From positions 40,901,776-40,965,775 of the forward strand of contig NC_088713.1 in NCBI RefSeq assembly GCF_963576615.1: a stretch of DNA of 64,000 bases, written 5' to 3'. Below, one piece after another: positions 1 through 11,798 of this stretch. The notes beneath the pieces are model-generated. The model did not search any database. It saw only the letters and a list, made by a program, of their open reading frames with translations, and had not been told where the DNA came from. The first letter of the stretch is position 1. Every line of letters starts with the position of its first letter. Made by a program: the position numbers and the translations under genes. The stretch is from Watersipora subatra. Its lineage: Eukaryota; Bryozoa; Gymnolaemata; Cheilostomatida; Watersiporidae.

Positions 1-1876
1 TTTTGGAAGCCTGCACAAAAAGTTGCAGTATTGATGTGTTTTTCACGCCTCTTGTTGGTTGAGGCAACACATGAACAGTTTGCTTCATGAATGCTTTTTT
101 CTGGAGTTTCTCTAAAAACAGATTCCAAAGAACCTTGGCTAGTGCATAGTAGGAAGTCTTTCTTTAAGGAGGCCTGGCTGACTTGCCTTACCCCTCTTTC
201 CAGACTCAAAAAACACTTCAAAAAGTTGCTTTGGCAGATTCAAGAGCTTCTGGCTGACAAAGACCTTGCTTTGGAAGCATTGGTGGTATGGATTTGGTGA
301 AGCATCAGGCTCTGAGCCGGCCTCACTGTACAAAAAACTTTCTCTCTAAATTAAAATAGCAGCCCTCTAAGTTTCTGATTTATACCAGGTGTGCCACAAA
401 CTTGCTGAACAAACGAGTGTTTGACAAGCTCTCGCAAAACGCAAAAAATATTGCTCATGAAGACTGAAAGTCATGATCTCATGGGCAATGGGACTCAATT
501 GTTATTTTACGAAGTGGTGTGTCTGCTTATACAGTTCTGTGACATAAAGACTGAAGAGGTAGTTATGATGAGTTACATCAGCAAAAATGCCATCTTAGGA
601 CTGCCCATTTTGGCAGCGCAAAAGAGTTCCAGCAGCCCGTGGTTGGCAGCTCTGCTCAGTCCTTCATCTGTACAGATAGACACAAGAAGTTGACATTAAG
701 CAACTTGCAGATAGGGTTGGATATGGTGTTGCTGGCTCGAACAGAGGTTGCCGTTCTACATGTATGTAAAACACAGAACTTCTGATCATTGAGTTTGATA
801 AAAGATTTATTGAGTGTCGCCCACTGGCTATGAGCTTGATCTGGTCAGGGCTGAAAGAAAGCATACCCACTCAACGTCTGAACTTTATAAATAAACTTCG
901 ACGTTTTAGAGCCAATGACATTGTCGGCACATTCATGGTAGTGGAAGACCATCAGGTGGATGACAAATCTTTTTTTAACTTGGTTATTGTAAAAAAGACT
1001 GCAAAGACATCATAAGCAAAAGTGCAAGCTCACCTAGAGAATATGTTTGTGGCAGCCATAAAAAACTGAACAAAGCTTGCACAAGGCGAATTACTGGTGA
1101 TACTGCTTTTGCACTATGAAAGCCACTTCAGCACCAGTGATGGAGATGGGGAGACCTTCAGAGTGGCGCCCTCATCTAAGTAAAGCAGGGAACCTGACTC
1201 TCCACATTGACTCAGACCAAAAACACAAAGCGAAGCAGAGTGATAAGGCCTAGACCTGCTTATTGAGTGACCTGTCAAACCTTTTGGAAGTGGTGGAGCT
1301 CTTTAGTGATGTTAGTACAGAAGAAAGACGGAAATTGACTTTGTGTTCCGATTACCGTCACCGAGCATGCCACTTACTTTTTTCTCCAGACTGATGACAC
1401 TCTCAATGCCTCTCTAACAGAAATTTTTTTAGCGCGATAAATTTGGTCAGTGGCTATTGACTGGGTCTTCTGAACACCAACACACAAGCAATGTCGGCAT
1501 TTGCTACCGACTTTGGCCTGTGAAAATACCTAGAACATCTTGTCATTCAGACTTGTATCTGCCGGATAACTTCAAAAGGCTGATGAAGTGCATACTACAT
1601 GACTTGCATTAAAAGACACTGTTGTTCTACCTATATGTCAATCCACTTCATGACTGGAAGAGGTGTTCCAGTGACTTAAGAAAGTCTGACTGATGTGTGG
1701 TGGAAACACTCAAGCAACTGGAGGAGGTGCATGCAGACCTTAAAGAGAAGCAAATGGTCTTCCAGCAAGAGGGTAATAAAGAACCTTAACTCTATGCCTC
1801 GGTAAACTGGGTTTGACCACTAAAAAGAGGAGCGAACTCAACTTTCCAGCAAAGTTTGTAGGGCTTTAACAGATCA
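1..1876 (+). mobile_element. Decayed Ty3/gypsy-like retrotransposon, left part
   Basis: This stretch is visibly less AT-rich than the rest of the window and carries broken coding similarity on the + strand. Around 540-640 a frame reads a protease-like end (AILGLPIL). From about 1300 to 1850 the order of motifs follows a Ty3/gypsy reverse transcriptase, spread over several frames. Stops and frameshifts are frequent, so it is a fossil. The left end lies outside the window. The right side is interrupted by a MITE inserted at a TTAA. The assignment rests on motif order read by eye. Confidence 0.65.
1300..1850 (+). pseudogene. Gypsy-type reverse transcriptase pseudogene
   Basis: Read across frames, the + strand gives, in family order, a KKDG block near 1320 (QKKDGN, then LCV), a DDTLNAS block near 1393, a LVSGY block near 1445, a FATDFGL block near 1500, FKRLM near 1572, a YLYVN block where YLDDI is expected near 1625, and an ETLKQLEEV helix near 1705. 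This is the usual order in Ty3/gypsy reverse transcriptases (LVRKKDG, IDDTLDAL, DLVSGYWQV, FSTPFGLY, FQRLM, YLDDI, ERL..VF). At least three frame changes and several stops separate the blocks. The catalytic aspartate pair is not preserved. Confidence 0.7.
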
Positions 1877-2588
1877 TTAACTTTTCACTGCCATCAATGT
1901 ACAAATTTAGCTTTTGGCCTACTGCCAGCCATTTTACTGAAATTTTTTGACTTGGCTGCATGATACATGTATGTATTCAATATTTTTCAATTTCAATCTC
2001 TATATAGAACATTTTTGTTATCTATTTTATGTTGCTTACATTTTAATAAACAGAGCTATAAAAAAAATTCAAATGTTTTTATAATATGTGCATTGCTAAA
2101 GCTATGTGAAGCTACGATTGCTACGACACTGTAACAATTGTTTACAATAATCTTTACTCCTACAAAACTATTAATTCCAATGCTTAGGGAATCACTGCTG
2201 TCACTCTCACTATCTGATTATTTTATTAATTCTGAGCCCGGATTGGCGACAATGTCATCATAAGTAATTCTTTAATTTCCAACTTGGGATGTACTTGCAA
2301 AAGAAATAATAACACTAAATAACTTGAATATTACAGTGAAAAATGTGCATTTTCGAGTTGAAAATTTACCAAGAAACATTAAAAATGAATTCATAAGTTT
2401 GGGATAATTTTAAAGGAAATCTTCGACAACATTTTTGATATCATAAATGTACTAAAGATTAATGGTTATGTTGTCGTTGAATGATAAAATTAAGTTACTA
2501 CGCAACTGCTGAGAAAATCACAGAAATTCCCATATGACAGTCGACCAAAGATTTTGCATAAATGCGCATACAGCAGTAAAAGAGTTAA
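1877..2588 (+). mobile_element. piggyBac-type MITE, copy A
   Basis: A 712 bp non-coding element bounded by TTAA on both sides. The left end reads TTAACTTTTCACTGCC; the right end, read as reverse complement, gives TTAACTCTTTTACTGC. Its body aligns along its length with 48265-48969 and, reversed, with 25457-26122. The shared core includes ATGTACAAATTTAGC near the left end. TTAA targets with CCYTTT-type terminal repeats are the hallmark of piggyBac-superfamily transposons. No transposase frame is present, so it is a non-autonomous copy. It interrupts the gypsy-like remnant, so it is the younger insertion. Confidence 0.8.
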
Positions 2589-4850
2589 AACCTGACCCAA
2601 AACTATTTGGTTGATCGAGCAACAGGGGTCATCTTTGCTACAAAGCAAGAGCTGGCTCAAACCATTCCACATTTGCCCAGAGAAACTTGGTTAAGCACCA
2701 GCCACGATAGATCCTTGCAGAGGCTCTAATATGAAAAGGGCAAGGGCTACAAAACAAGAAATCTGAGCCGTGTATCAAATTGAGTTGAAATTGACAAAAC
2801 TGAAACCCGAAGCTATTAGTTTGGTTTTAGCTTAGTTAAGCTTGGTTGAAAGAACTTCAAAAACATTTAGAAAAGCTATAAGATGACACTATGGAGAAAC
2901 CAACCCGGCCTTGAAGCCTGGAGCCAACAACACCTGTTGAATTTTGGCACAACTCTTGGCCAGCTCAGACCATTGGGCAACTAAACAAATATAGGTAGTG
3001 AGCGTGGTTATTAGAAGTAGCAGTCAAACCTTAGCAAAATTTCATAAGAATGCAAAGGCCAAGGAAAAGTGGCAATATTGGAAGCACAGCGTAAGCAAGG
3101 GCCATTTGTCTTTACACCTCATTAAAAGCAAGTACTCTCCCAAACGATACTTATAGCTACGCACTGAACACTGTTTTACAATTTGACAAACTTGTTGAAA
3201 TGGTTAAACCAAGTGAGACTGTAATTTTAATCACAGCTATATAGAGCCTGTTAGAGCCATTGGAAAAAGGAAGGAAAATGAGGACTCAGATGACGAGTCT
3301 TCTTTTGTGTAATAGCATGAGCACATCTTTGAGCAGTTGGACTGCTCAGCATGAAAGAAAGAGAGTGTTTTGGTCAGGCTGCCATTATTAGTAATAATGC
3401 TTCCGACAAAAAAGTACATGTCAAGTACTGACATGTACTTGGTTAGCGCTCTGCCTTCAAGCAATAAGCCAAAACTAGCCTGGATCGTACTTTTTAAGCA
3501 GATGGTGAGCAGACAATTGAGTGAAGAACTTCTCGAGATTTATGAACAACCTGAATAGGTGGCAGAAATCGAGTGAGCCAAGTTTTTTGACTCAGCCGGG
3601 ATTTTTTGTCTGACTGAGACCGAACTGACTAGAAGATCGACAACGACACAGACACTGCCCCAGTCTCAACAACTGCAAGCAAAACTGAAAAATTAATCTT
3701 TGGAGCCAATCATCAAAATATCATCTAAACTAAATAGTTTTTGTTATTGACGCTACCTGGACACAGGTGACTGAAGCGATGTGTGATACCAGCACTTGCA
3801 GACTGTGTTGCGTCATCATCAGCATCCGGAACATTAGGCAGCATGTGTTGCATCACTTTGCCATCTACCTGTGCCCCTGCTACTATCAAACATTTACCGT
3901 GACTAGGTGATGTCAGATCAAAGGGCCATGCAGCTGTGGCAAGTGTGGTAGTGCTATCTACCTAGTTGATGAAGCCAAGTGGCCTACCTTCTTACACAAA
4001 AGAGAATGGCCTGTCAATCATCATAATGAAGCCATGTACCTCTACATTGACTGTAGCCAACCGGCCTCTAAAGAGTTGGGAGTCAAGTCAGCTAGTGTGG
4101 ACAGGCATATGCCTAAGGGTAGGTGGCCAAAGCAACAGGCTGAATTGTCAGCGCAGAAGCCAATTCGGTAATCACTGGTTGCTTATTCACAGTCAAACCA
4201 ACTTGGATTAATCAAGACACAAGCTGGCAGCCAGCCTGCCTGGACAAAGAGACGAACTTAGAAGCCAACCTGCAGCCTGACTGTTTAGTCCAGGAGAAGA
4301 GCTGAGGAGCCCTCGAGCCTGGCCGAGTCGCGTGCCGAGTGACTAGCTCTACTGCTAGGAGGCCTTACATTTGATGAGTCTCTTTATTATTGGCGATGGG
4401 AGAGACTGTCAGCTGTTAGTTGACAGTCACCATTGGCGAGAGATGGTTTGCATTACTGCCAGCCTAATACGAATCCGAAAGTTCACTTGAGAGGACCACA
4501 CATCGGCAGTGGCTGAGGTCTTGAGCATGACAGCTCCAAATAGTACAAGATTTGGGCCTAGTTTATCTCTCTGTTTAAAGCTGAATGAACAGTCCAAAAC
4601 CCCATAAAACGAGGCAGAGTGTGTCGAAAGATTGCAGATGTCAAGGCCAACTTCCAAGCCAATCATTTAGTGAGTGGCGTTGCGACTGGACCAAGCTCTG
4701 TTATGGCAGAAGATGCAACTGCTGGTGAGAATTTTGGTCGAATGAAGGCTGGCTGTTGAATCGAACACGCTACCGAGAGCAAAGCCAATCAAAAGCAAAA
4801 GCATATGAAAAGCGAATTAATTGAAGAAATACAAAGACACGTTTCACTAT
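2589..4850. other. Unresolved, less AT-rich decayed sequence
   Basis: Base composition here matches 1-1876 rather than the AT-rich DNA that follows from about 4850. This suggests that it continues the same old element on the other side of the MITE. Frames are short and I could not match integrase or RNase H motifs with confidence. No splice-bounded exon was recognised. Confidence 0.35.
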
Positions 4851-5840
4851 CTTGTATGCGATTCATTGCACACGCACAGTTTGAATTGTTTGTATTCCTA
4901 TGATTATTATCAAATATACAAACATATATGATTTGCAAACTTGAAAAGTTCTGATGCAAACTCGTTAATTAATAATAAATTGATGATTAACAACAATTAT
5001 ATTTTACACCTTACGAAGAAATACGAGTAAAAAATTTATCTTAAGTTGAAGTCACTTCTAACCTCTTTCACCAATGTTCATAACACACTGAAGTGACCAG
5101 ATGAATTAGCGAGGTATTACAAATACATGGTAAAGTTATCTTATCTCTACATTTTTCTACATTTATATTGCAATCAAGGTCATAGGTAGCTTTAAAACTT
5201 TGCCTGTTTAAATATAACAAAATATGAACCGACACCTTTTTTGAAAAAAATACATTTTGCTAAAAACATACATACATGTCATGTAGAAAACCACCATCAC
5301 ATTGTGCTTTTAAATAAATGCAAATTTATAATAATAAAACAATGATTTTAAACAAAAAATGGCAGTTTGTAAGGCTTTGATGAACACATTTAGTCTGTGA
5401 CATTTAACGAAGTTGTATGATTCTACAGTTTAAGGGTTTCAATGTAGTCTATACAATGGATTGCTATGTAGAGTAGACTAAACACTTTAAGGTAAAGTAC
5501 ACATATGTGCATCTGTACTTGTATCATTGCTAAATTCTCAATATAATAAATTGCATACAATACATGTCCTAATTGTGATAGGTATAAAATGTTATTAATG
5601 AAAAAAATAGAAAATAAAAATAAAGGTCATTGTTTTTTTAAATATCTGATCTTCAACAAATAACAAAACATTTGTTTCCTATTTATTCGGTTTTTAGCAA
5701 ATAATAAAATTTTCTTATTTGGCGTTATTATCTCATTGAATGTTATATTAATCTTAATTAAAAAAAGTTTTTCCGTATAATGGCCATATTCCACTGTAAT
5801 AATCTGTGTTCTGTTATCCGTTTATGTTTCTTACCAACAG
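4851..5840. other. AT-rich non-coding DNA upstream of the fibrinogen-domain exon
   Basis: Low-complexity AT-rich sequence with no supported exon. It ends in a pyrimidine-rich 3' splice site (TTCTTACCAACAG) directly before 5841, so at least its right part is an intron of the fibrinogen-related gene. Confidence 0.5.
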
Positions 5841-5967
5841 GTTAGCAGTGTAGCTTATGATGGGAGTCTTTATGAATGTGGTCTTTCCTACTCCAATGGT
5901 ATGTCCTTCACCACCAAGGACAGAGATCATGATGAATCGAGTGGCAATTGTGCAGCAGAACATTATG
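5841..5967 (+). CDS. Fibrinogen-related protein, penultimate exon
   Basis: A 127 nt internal exon between a strong acceptor (TTACCAACAG) and donor (GTAAGT). It encodes 42 codons plus one base, including the stretch LSYSNGMSFTTKDRDHD, then NCAAEHYG. This is the centre of a fibrinogen C-terminal domain: the NGM.F.T.DRD.D segment carries the calcium-site acidic residues, and the NCA cysteine pairs with the one in the following GGWWY..C motif. The single leftover G joins exactly to the GT that opens the exon at 11668, restoring the GGWW motif. Family members are usually secreted, often lectin-like or immune-associated, and are numerous in invertebrates. Earlier exons must lie to the left; none was found in 1-5840. 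Confidence 0.85.
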
Positions 5968-8900
5968 GTAAGTAAGCCCTATATACTTGTGCGTAGATGT
6001 GCACCTTTTCACTGCTCATATGAACATAATTATTCTCAAATGTATCCTTATACTATATTCACGTGATAACTACCGTAGTTTTTATATTTTAAGAATACTA
6101 TTGACAATGCAGCGCTTAGTTATATAAAAAAATTGGAGTGTCTATCATAGAGCACTTATACCAATTTTATAGTATGAGATGGCTAATGAATGATTAATTC
6201 ATTATTAGTAAATAGAATAACATTATTGTAAATTTAGCAGCAAGGAATACAGGCTAAGCATATATAATAAAGCCACACCCTAACATACGCGTGCCCAAAC
6301 ATATGAAAAAATCATGATGCGAGCATAATTTCAGGTATGTAAGTTAACGCCTTTTACATATGAGAAACATTTGGAATACGATTGTACGAGCCAGTTGTAA
6401 ATAGACATTAAATGGCTAAACATGGAAGAAGAAACTTTTGAGAACAGCATTGCTCAGTTTCTTTTGTAGATTTAGTTAGAAAAGTATTTTAAAAGGCTGG
6501 TTAAAAGGCATTGTGAAGCCAAAATGAAAATCGTCAAGCAGGAAACAGATGATAGAATAGAGACAATAAAAATCAAACGTTAGAAAAACAGTTTAGCCTC
6601 AGGTTTTTGTAGCAAGCTAAAATTATTTAGGTTAAATTCAAAGCTTTTGTTATTTTACGCAGCGTCACATAAGTCTACTGTATCAAACACATGGCTGTCA
6701 AGTCACTCTCCCATTGCCACTACGTCTGACTTAACAGTACATTACTAAACATGGTAATGTCACATTTCATTTTACATAATAAACCCTAAATAGGTAATTG
6801 CTATTGTGTGAGCATAAGTAGTGAGTTACAAAATTTGTTTTAGGTGTTTTTTCTACAGTGTGAGAGTGGATTAATTTTTATTTAGTTATTTTGTGTAGGA
6901 AAAATTGCATTGAGATACAAGCACATTGACACACGACTTCAGTCCCAAGATGCATGAAGCTTGTATGTCAAGATATGACTTTACACTCAAATAAGAGTAA
7001 TCGTTTTAATAATGGTGTTTGTTGCAGCAATATTTATATTATTATATGATTTTTTGAGTTTTATAATATAACACAAGTTGAGGAGACTTTTAAACAAATA
7101 ATTAAATTAATAATTCTCCTGTACAATTATATAGCTTGGAGATCGTAACTACTATCAGACTAAAAAGACGGATAAAAATTGGTCTAGCTCAAAGATTACT
7201 ATCTATATTGTCACCTTGTTTATATTTTAGTAATTATTATAATACTAATATTCATGACTTTTATCTGTTACTTAATAACTGTACTTAATATATATGATGA
7301 CCACAATGGAAAAACCAGTGATGTCACATTTTGATTTTTTTGGAGTTATTGCTACCGACCTGTAGTTTTGGCACTGTAGAATTGTATGGTGAATTAAAAA
7401 TTTGGAAAAACCAGTGTTATCCTATGAAAAACTGTGTTTAAACTTTATGCTCAAATAAATAAACAGGAGATGTCCAAGCTGTAGTATGGAGAAATCGGCT
7501 AAGTCCAATAGCTAACCAATCAAAAAGCGTTTTGCTCGTTAACCTGGTCTTGCATTGTTTAATGTTGCTTAGCTAGCAGAAACGATTGATGCGTAACATG
7601 TGTTTGTTCATTAAATTATTATTAATAATGATAGTATTTGGAAATAGATCAAGTCTTCAGAATGAACTGAATAACCTAGAAAACAAAGAAAAGATGGTAG
7701 TGCAAAAAAGGAACTAAAAAGCAAAAGGTTTCTAGCCACACAACAGGAAAAAGGTTTTTATGCAAACAGTAAACATGCTTTGTAATTGCGTGCAGATGAC
7801 CGGCACAAGTTGTTTACTGATTTTAATCAATTTCACAATACAAAGAATACAAAACCATTATTTATCATTGCTAATAATTGCTAATAATTTAAAGTAGAGA
7901 GAAGAAGGCTCGATTGAAAATCACATAGGTCCCGAAGTAGTGCAGTTAGATTTGTTCTTTAATAGATACGCTTGACAGAACAAAAACTACAAACTCATTC
8001 ACTACTTTCATTGGCTTGTGCATGAGAAAACCTTTTTAACAAGATCACAATAAGCTATTCAATGTGTGATCATTCTTACATAGAATGTGATTGAGACACA
8101 ACTGCCGTGAGTTGCAAGTCAGATGTAGATCTACCGTCTAATTGGGTAAAGTTGTTTTGAAATGCTCGCAAACATTCTAAACCCTTTGATACAATTTATC
8201 TTAACAGCTCCAAGTTCTTTAACAACACAGAATATCTTAAACAGATGTACCAGACAATTCGCCCTATGAAAACTAGGCCTATACGTCAAGTGAAAGCTGC
8301 CAATATGGAAAGCAAGCTCATGGCGTTTTATAGAAAATCGTGAAATGGCAGTTATGTACATCGAAAGTGCTATTAAAAAACCGTCTAAGCTTCCTCATTA
8401 AACTCAATCAACTATCATTACCATCAGTCTATTGCTAGTCAGCAAAGCAAGATACCAAGATTGGCAGGCCCTTAAACAATTTTGCAAACTAGAGAATCAA
8501 CCATATTTGGACAATTTTACTATCAGTGATGTTGTGACAGCAAATAGTGATGAAATTTAGACATTGCAGTGAAACTTTAAACTGCTATTACTTACTAGTT
8601 GTGTTATAGAACTCATATTAAAGTTAAATATAGTTTGAAGTGGAACAAATATAATGTTTAATTGAGCAAAACTCTTTTAGTGCATTCAATTGGAAAAAAT
8701 AGGTGATGTCTGTTGCCAAAATACATGTTCATTTTTGACCAATGAATTACAAAAAACTAATATTCTGAGTTTAAAATGTTATTTTATAAGCACCAAACTA
8801 TGTATCTGTCAATAAACCTACATATATTTGTCATAAGCTGTATTTTCATTGCGTGATCCAGTCTCAAATCTTAAAAATTGATTTTCTCTAAACTGCAAAA

Positions 8901-8984
8901 ATGTGACACCACTGGTAGAATATATAATGTATATAAAAATGAAATAATAGGATTGTGAACACATCAGCTTTATTACAGCCAAAC
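5968..8984 (+). other. Intron of the fibrinogen-related gene, left part
   Basis: AT-rich sequence between the two fibrinogen exons. No additional exon, RNA gene or clear mobile element was recognised before the LTR element that starts near 8985. Confidence 0.6.
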
Positions 8985-9119
8985 TATAAATGTTAAAAAG
9001 TATTAGTGAGATAAATATGATAAAAGCAGATACAATGCGCAAAATATGTAGGGATTATTATTTGCGAGTATATAGGTAAATAATATCAGAAATAAATTTT
9101 TGGCCGAGCATCCGCCACA
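8985..9119 (-). repeat. 3' LTR (recognisable part)
   Basis: On the minus strand it starts TGTGGCGGATGC directly after a polypurine tract. It aligns with the first ~130 nt of the 5' LTR at 11338 (shared blocks such as AATTTATTTCTGAT and GCTAATACTTT or similar). Further into lower coordinates the similarity fades. Confidence 0.6.
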
Positions 9120-9840
9120 CCTTCCTCTCCATTAAAAATGATATATATTTAAAATAACATGGTGGAGCAACCAGCTGGGTCCACGTCTCGTGCACCTTAG
9201 CGTAATGTTCTAGATGCGTAGCTTCTCTAATTATTAATTGTATTTTGTAGGCAGATAACTAATTGTGTAGCCTTCCTTGAGTGCGGCAGGCAGCCTCTCT
9301 GCCTTATGTCTCTTCTTTCCATGGTTGTCGTTGCTTGGTTTTAATGTTGATAAAGAGTTGGAGCCTGAAAGGTGGCTGTCTCAAAATAGTGGTTAGATGA
9401 TCTGGGCTTGGATTACTTGTTGTAATTGCTGCATCTGTAGCTTGCCTTTTCTTATGGAGATGGCTCCGGTTGTGACTAGATTTTCCTATTCTCTTGCTGG
9501 TGGTTAAGAAGGATATACATATGATCACGTCCGTTGTTTCCCATGTCATTCTCTGCACAAGCTTTGCCCATTATGGTTGGTCCGCCGAATAGATATTGAG
9601 GTATGTTTGTCCGATTAGGCAGCATTTCTGATGGAATACGAGCTCATCTCTGGACACGTGCTAGTAGCGGCAAGGGCAGACATACATGGCCAAATACTGT
9701 AGTACATTGAGTCTCAATTCTTTCGGCACTAGTAGTGAACCCGCAAACATCACTGCATTTGGAGTGGTTTCTGATTGCTGCTGCTTGCTATTTTAGTTTT
9801 TGCTGCCAGGTACCATACAATCCTGGCAGTGCCAGGTCGT

Positions 9841-10220
9841 CTAGAGAGGTCGGTGTTGGGGGGTGGTTCTTTTTTCTGATGACTGGATCGTGTTTAGGTG
9901 AGTGCGAAAACAAAGCACAGGTGCAATGGCTTTCACTGAAAAACTTTCCTCATCGTGTAGACTAGGTACCGGGTTTGTGGGTGCCAGGTGTGAGGCTGGC
10001 TTGTCCTTGTAGGCTACTACGCTGCAAGGTTCAGGAGCAATTGTCTTTATTGTAGCCATGCAGTCTTGTTAGAGCTTCGGTTCTAGTTTTTTGTAGTATG
10101 ATGGTAAAATCGTTGTCTTTGTATACATGTTTGCGAAGTGGAGTAGTTGTGCTCTTACTTCTGCTAGCTCCAATCATATATGTAGCAACTGAGATTCTGA
10201 TCCCACCATCATAACATGTT
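9841..10220 (-). pseudogene. Broken interior ORF of the LTR element
   Basis: On the minus strand the segment reads APEPCSVVAYKDKPAS. This corresponds to ARPCSIVAYRDTPAS in the better-preserved copy at 55797-56183 (+), and nucleotide similarity extends over about 380 bp. The protein family was not recognised; a gag-like or leader product would fit its place. Frames are interrupted and no intact product is expected. Confidence 0.5.
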
Positions 10221-11000
10221 CATCTACACCTTCTACCCCAGTTTGTACAAGCCTGCCCAGAGTTGGTTTGTCTCTAGGTTTGATCTGTCAAAATTGTTCT
10301 TCGGTCTATACATCTATGCAATGGGTTTGTGGGTCTCTGTAGTGCCACCTCTACTGCCCTTTCACAGGACTTTGCATCTTTTTTCATTGCCTTTCTGAGA
10401 TGCAGTTTAATGACCTCCTCAGCACACTTATTTTATGCTGCGATTTCTTTAAATTGGGCAATAAAGTACTTTCGTGGCCCTGACACATAATATTTGGGCA
10501 TTTCAAGTTGAAAGGTTATTCTGGGTTCTGAATTTGCTTGATAAGTTGCTCTATGGTGTTAACTGGCCGGTCCGAGTCACAGTCTGCCAGTCCAAGCCCG
10601 GTTTTTGCCCATTTTTAGGACATGATTTTAAGTAAACCCCGAAATTTTCAGCAATTGAGGGGGTCGTAATAGATGATATATTGTCTGACTCAGAACCCAC
10701 AGACTTTTTGTTGGTTTTGGGCATCTCCACAGAGTGGGGAACGACTGACAGAAAGCTAGTCATCAACCCATCTCTTGAAGGGCTGCATCCAGTCCTGTTT
10801 ATACTCAAAGCCAAATTTTTCTACAAATTAGAAGAATAGCCATAAAGTTATTTTGGTCAGTCTAGGAACCCCCAGTGCTTGCCATTCTACTCTGGTTTTT
10901 TTTTACTGAGGCTGCTTTTGCAAGCAGGACAGGAAGTCTGCTAGATTATTTTTTTTAGGTAGCGCCGTTAGGCTTCGGCACTATTGCAATGCTACCACCA

Positions 11001-11338
11001 GTGTACAAGTCAGACACAATCTAGAAGGCAAGAATTACAGCATAAAGTGTAGCTAGCCTAACTATGACTGCAGATCTGCCCTTCTAGAGAGCGCTCGCTA
11101 TATATTTTTTTTGGTACCGCATAATGGAGCTACATGTAGATACGAAACCGCATATAAAAATCTTTAATGGGATCTCTAACGTATTGGATTAGTTATGGCC
11201 AATAGATAAACGTGACAAAGTATTAGCAATTTAAATGTAATGAAGACAGACATAATATGCAAAGTATTTAAGGGTCAGTTTATGTGGATATATAAAGATA
11301 AGCGATCAGAAATAAATTATTGACCGGCGTTCGCCACA
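11001..11338 (-). repeat. 5' LTR
   Basis: On the minus strand it starts TGTGGCGAACG and runs to about GTACAC, followed immediately by TGGTGGTAGC, which would be the primer-binding site. The 5' half matches the 3' LTR at 9119. The middle part (GCGAGCGCTCTC region) resembles the LTR of the second copy near 56530. The 3' limit is placed by the TGG that follows and is approximate. Confidence 0.5.
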
Positions 11339-11667
11339 AGTTTTACTTAAACCTAAAACTTAAAACCACGAACACGTTAGTCGAAACTTTATGCAAGTTA
11401 CCTGCAGAAAACACATTATAGTAAACTGACACTAGCTATTAACATTTACATTTTTAGAGAGTTTTGCTTTAAAATAAGTTTCAGTATCGCCTAAAGAGTT
11501 AAGGGTATAAACATATTAGAAATAAAGCTACCGATTAAATATTACCTAGTAAAAAAGAAAACTTTATAAATTGCAAAAAGAAAAGGGCTGCACATTATAA
11601 ATAACATAGACAGACAAGATCAATTATTTTGAATGTAAACACCGTTAGAGCAACGTTTATATTACAG

Positions 11668-11798
11668 GTGGATGGTGGTACAAGAACTGCATGCTGTCTA
11701 ACCCCAATGCGGGCTATTTTAATACTGGTCATTCTGGAATCTACTGGAATAGCTTACTTGAGCTGAAAGAGACAGTTATGAGAGTCAGTAGAGATTAA
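11668..11798 (+). CDS. Fibrinogen-related protein, terminal exon
   Basis: A 131 nt last exon after the acceptor TATATTACAG. With the G carried over from 5967 it opens with GGWWYKNC, continues SNPNAGYFNTG and GIYWNSLL, and ends MRVSRD followed by TAA. These are the C-terminal landmarks of the fibrinogen domain: the GGWWY..C disulfide segment, the L...Y ligand-pocket segment and the final M.. strand. The reading frame is intact and the junction phase matches the exon at 5841-5967. The gene therefore survives the LTR insertion in its intron, at least at the coding level. A poly(A) signal lies at 11971. Confidence 0.88.

Larger units (their letters stand above)
8985..11338 (-). mobile_element. 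Eroded LTR retrotransposon inside the fibrinogen-gene intron
   Basis: The element lies antisense to the host gene. Two copies of one sequence, in the same orientation, flank the interior: 11338 downwards and 9119 downwards. Both begin TGTGGCG on the minus strand. Just before the 9119 copy the minus strand has a polypurine tract (ATGGAGAGGAAGG), the normal position next to a 3' LTR. A related partial copy with the same tract and LTR start lies on the plus strand at 55690-56610. Interior coding is broken, so it cannot be autonomous. I could not see reverse transcriptase or integrase, so the clade is undetermined. The right boundary of the 3' LTR is not resolved. Confidence 0.65.
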
